A DNA stretch of 6,419 nucleotides from Balneolaceae bacterium (GTDB taxonomy: Bacteria > Bacteroidota > Rhodothermia > Balneolales > Balneolaceae): contig SKZL01000218.1 of the NCBI GenBank assembly GCA_007127395.1, positions 1-6,419 on the forward strand, written 5' to 3'. Every line of letters begins with the position of its first letter. The stretch's first letter is position 1. The notes beneath the pieces were generated by a model, which worked only from the letters and a program-made list of their open reading frames with translations, was not told where the DNA came from and ran no database searches. Below are positions 4,984 to 6,419 of this stretch, piece after piece. A program made the translations under genes and the position numbers.

Positions 4984-6330
4984 ATGATTCCAAGAATACT
5001 TCTTTTCGCAATCCTGCTTACCATTCCATTTGTAAGTCAAGCTCAAGTCAGTATTTCCATTGAAGACGCTATCCAGATAGCACTTGAGAACAACTATCAA
5101 TTAAAACAGGCTGAAAACAATCTTAGCTCAACAGATAACAGTGTCATGAGTGCAAAAGCTGACTTTTTGCCGTCATTGAGCGCCAGTTACAACGGTACAA
5201 GGAGAATAGGTCAGCAGTTTGATCAAACTACCGTTTCATTTGAAAACGTAACCACAAATACCATGGGTGGTAACTTAAACTCAAGTGTAACGTTATTTAA
5301 CGGTTTCAGTAATATTTTGAATCTAAGAAGGGCCAATACCAACAGAGACATACAAATTCAAGAGAGCCAAAGAATTAGGGAGAACATCATCTTTACTACC
5401 GCAAGCCGTTTTTTACAGGTGGTATTGAATGATGAGCTGCTCCGAATTAGCGAGGAGAATCTTAACATTTCACGTCAGCAGTATGATAGAATTGAAGCAC
5501 TTGTTGAGGTTGGACGAAGCCCGAATGTGGACCTTTTAAATCAGGCAGCAATTGTAGCAAATGATGAATTTGTAGTGATTCAAAGAGAGAATGCACTTCA
5601 AAACAGTATAACATTTCTAATGAGAATTATGCAGGACGACTCCGGGATGGAATACCAATTGATCATGCCTGATGTTGATGACCTGGAATTGATACCCATT
5701 GAATTGGATCTTCGTGAAATGGTCGAAACAGCTCTTGAAAACAGAAGAGATTTGAGAGCTCAGCAGTTGTTGATTGAACGCAATGAATATGATGCATCAC
5801 TTGCCAGAGCCAACTTGTTACCGACGTTGAATGCAAGTATGGGAATCAGTGGTAGTTACAACGATCGATTCCGGGATTTTAACGGTGAACCTCTAAGTTA
5901 TACAGATCAGTTTTTTGACAGAAATGTGAACAGATTTTTCGGATTCAATATTCAGATTCCCATATTTGATAACTTGAATCGTCGGACAAATCTGCAAAAT
6001 AGCCAGATTACCCTGAAAAACAGCAGATTAGAACTCGAAAATATCCGATTTCAGATCAATGAAGAGGTTCGGCAGGCTTACAACGACTATATGTCGATTG
6101 TAAAAGAGCTTGAATCATCAGATAAAGCACTTATTGCAGCAGAAAGAGCCTATGAAACCGAACTTCAGCGATATGAAGTGGGAGCATCCACTTTGATAGA
6201 ATTAAATCAGGCAAATGCAAACTATGTAGAATCACAATCAAACCGTGTTCAGACTATCTATAATTTTGTATTCCAGGAGAAAGTGTTGGATTACTATCTG
6301 GGACGACTTACAGAGTCTATAGATCTTTGA
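4984..6330 (+). CDS. TolC-family outer-membrane efflux protein
   Basis: This 448-residue protein would form the trimeric outer-membrane and periplasmic channel of a tripartite exporter. A signal peptide is clear: residues 1-20 with a hydrophobic core and likely cleavage after VSQA. The mature part shows the two-fold internal repeat of the OEP family: SIEDAIQIALENNYQLKQAE (25-44) opens the first repeat and LREMVETALENRRDLRAQQ (243-261) the second; each has a beta-strand entry (ADFLPSLSASYN, 59-70; ANLLPTLNASMG, 276-287) and a return strand (SVTLFNGFSN, 101-110; IQIPIFDNLN, 323-332). The helix-turn motifs VGRSPNVDLLNQA (176-188) and VGASTLIELNQAN (399-411) match as well. Length is normal and the C-terminus is intact. 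The start at 4984 gives the signal peptide directly. The next gene, 37 bases on, is a probable membrane-fusion protein, so the two are likely co-transcribed. The channel may also serve other pumps. Confidence 0.93.
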   Translation: MIPRILLFAILLTIPFVSQAQVSISIEDAIQIALENNYQLKQAENNLSSTDNSVMSAKADFLPSLSASYNGTRRIGQQFDQTTVSFENVTTNTMGGNLNSSVTLFNGFSNILNLRRANTNRDIQIQESQRIRENIIFTTASRFLQVVLNDELLRISEENLNISRQQYDRIEALVEVGRSPNVDLLNQAAIVANDEFVVIQRENALQNSITFLMRIMQDDSGMEYQLIMPDVDDLELIPIELDLREMVETALENRRDLRAQQLLIERNEYDASLARANLLPTLNASMGISGSYNDRFRDFNGEPLSYTDQFFDRNVNRFFGFNIQIPIFDNLNRRTNLQNSQITLKNSRLELENIRFQINEEVRQAYNDYMSIVKELESSDKALIAAERAYETELQRYEVGASTLIELNQANANYVESQSNRVQTIYNFVFQEKVLDYYLGRLTESIDL

Positions 6331-6367
6331 AATGGTGCAGAACTAATCAATAAAAAAATCATTAACC

Positions 6368-6419
6368 ATGGCTAAAGAGAAATCAGCAACGAAAAAATTA
6401 CTGAAAATTCTGGGTGTTG
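6368..6419 (+). CDS. Start of a probable membrane-fusion (HlyD/MacA-type) adaptor, cut by the window end
   Basis: Only 17 complete codons are visible (MAKEKSATKKLLKILGV). A short lysine-rich cytoplasmic tail running into the beginning of a hydrophobic stretch is how many Bacteroidota periplasmic adaptor subunits begin, and the position directly after a TolC-family gene supports this. An inner-membrane protein of another kind would start in the same way, so the call rests mainly on context. The ATG lies 37 bases after the TolC-like stop codon and has no Shine-Dalgarno motif. Confidence 0.5.
   Translation, partial: MAKEKSATKKLLKILGV

Overview
The window reads like a chromosomal segment of a Gram-negative, moderately AT-rich member of the Bacteroidota/Balneolota/Rhodothermota group. 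The evidence is a bacillithiol-pathway gene (bshB1), a TolC-type outer-membrane protein (so there are two membranes), AT-rich start regions without Shine-Dalgarno motifs, and one match to the TAnnTTTG -7 element used by the primary sigma factor of this phylum. The exact genus cannot be read from the sequence; a Balneola-like lineage is my guess.

Layout. Positions 54-800 (minus) encode the bacillithiol deacetylase BshB1. A 241-bp divergent intergenic region separates it from a plus-strand cluster. First come two tandem, paralogous MacB/FtsX-type ABC permeases (1042-2274 and 2289-3515), each with one N-terminal membrane helix, a periplasmic MacB-type domain and three C-terminal helices, but no ATPase domain. 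They are followed by three small membrane-associated proteins (3613-3816, 3835-4269, 4277-4654) that resemble in order and type the enterobacterial yqjD-yqjE-yqjK set: a DUF883/YqjD-like glycine-zipper anchor, a YqjE-like phage-holin-superfamily III (DUF1469) protein, and a basic protein with a second glycine-zipper segment. After a 329-bp non-coding stretch with a candidate promoter and several inverted repeats comes a full-length TolC-family protein (4984-6330). The window ends 17 codons into a gene whose lysine-rich start looks like the N-terminus of a membrane-fusion (HlyD/MacA-type) protein.

How the genes may work together. The permeases, TolC-like channel and probable adaptor are the parts of a tripartite MacA-MacB-TolC-like exporter. 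The ATP-binding subunit is not in the window and would be expected just downstream of the adaptor or elsewhere. The substrate is unknown. The three small genes between permeases and channel probably belong to the permease transcription unit (gaps of 97, 18 and 7 bases), which suggests an envelope-stress or membrane-organisation role, but this rests on gene order. The most notable non-coding signal is a 21-bp imperfect dyad (ACGAA...TTCGT) found in both main intergenic regions, a candidate shared operator. I see no RNA genes, CRISPR arrays or mobile elements, and nothing that proves a wholly new system.
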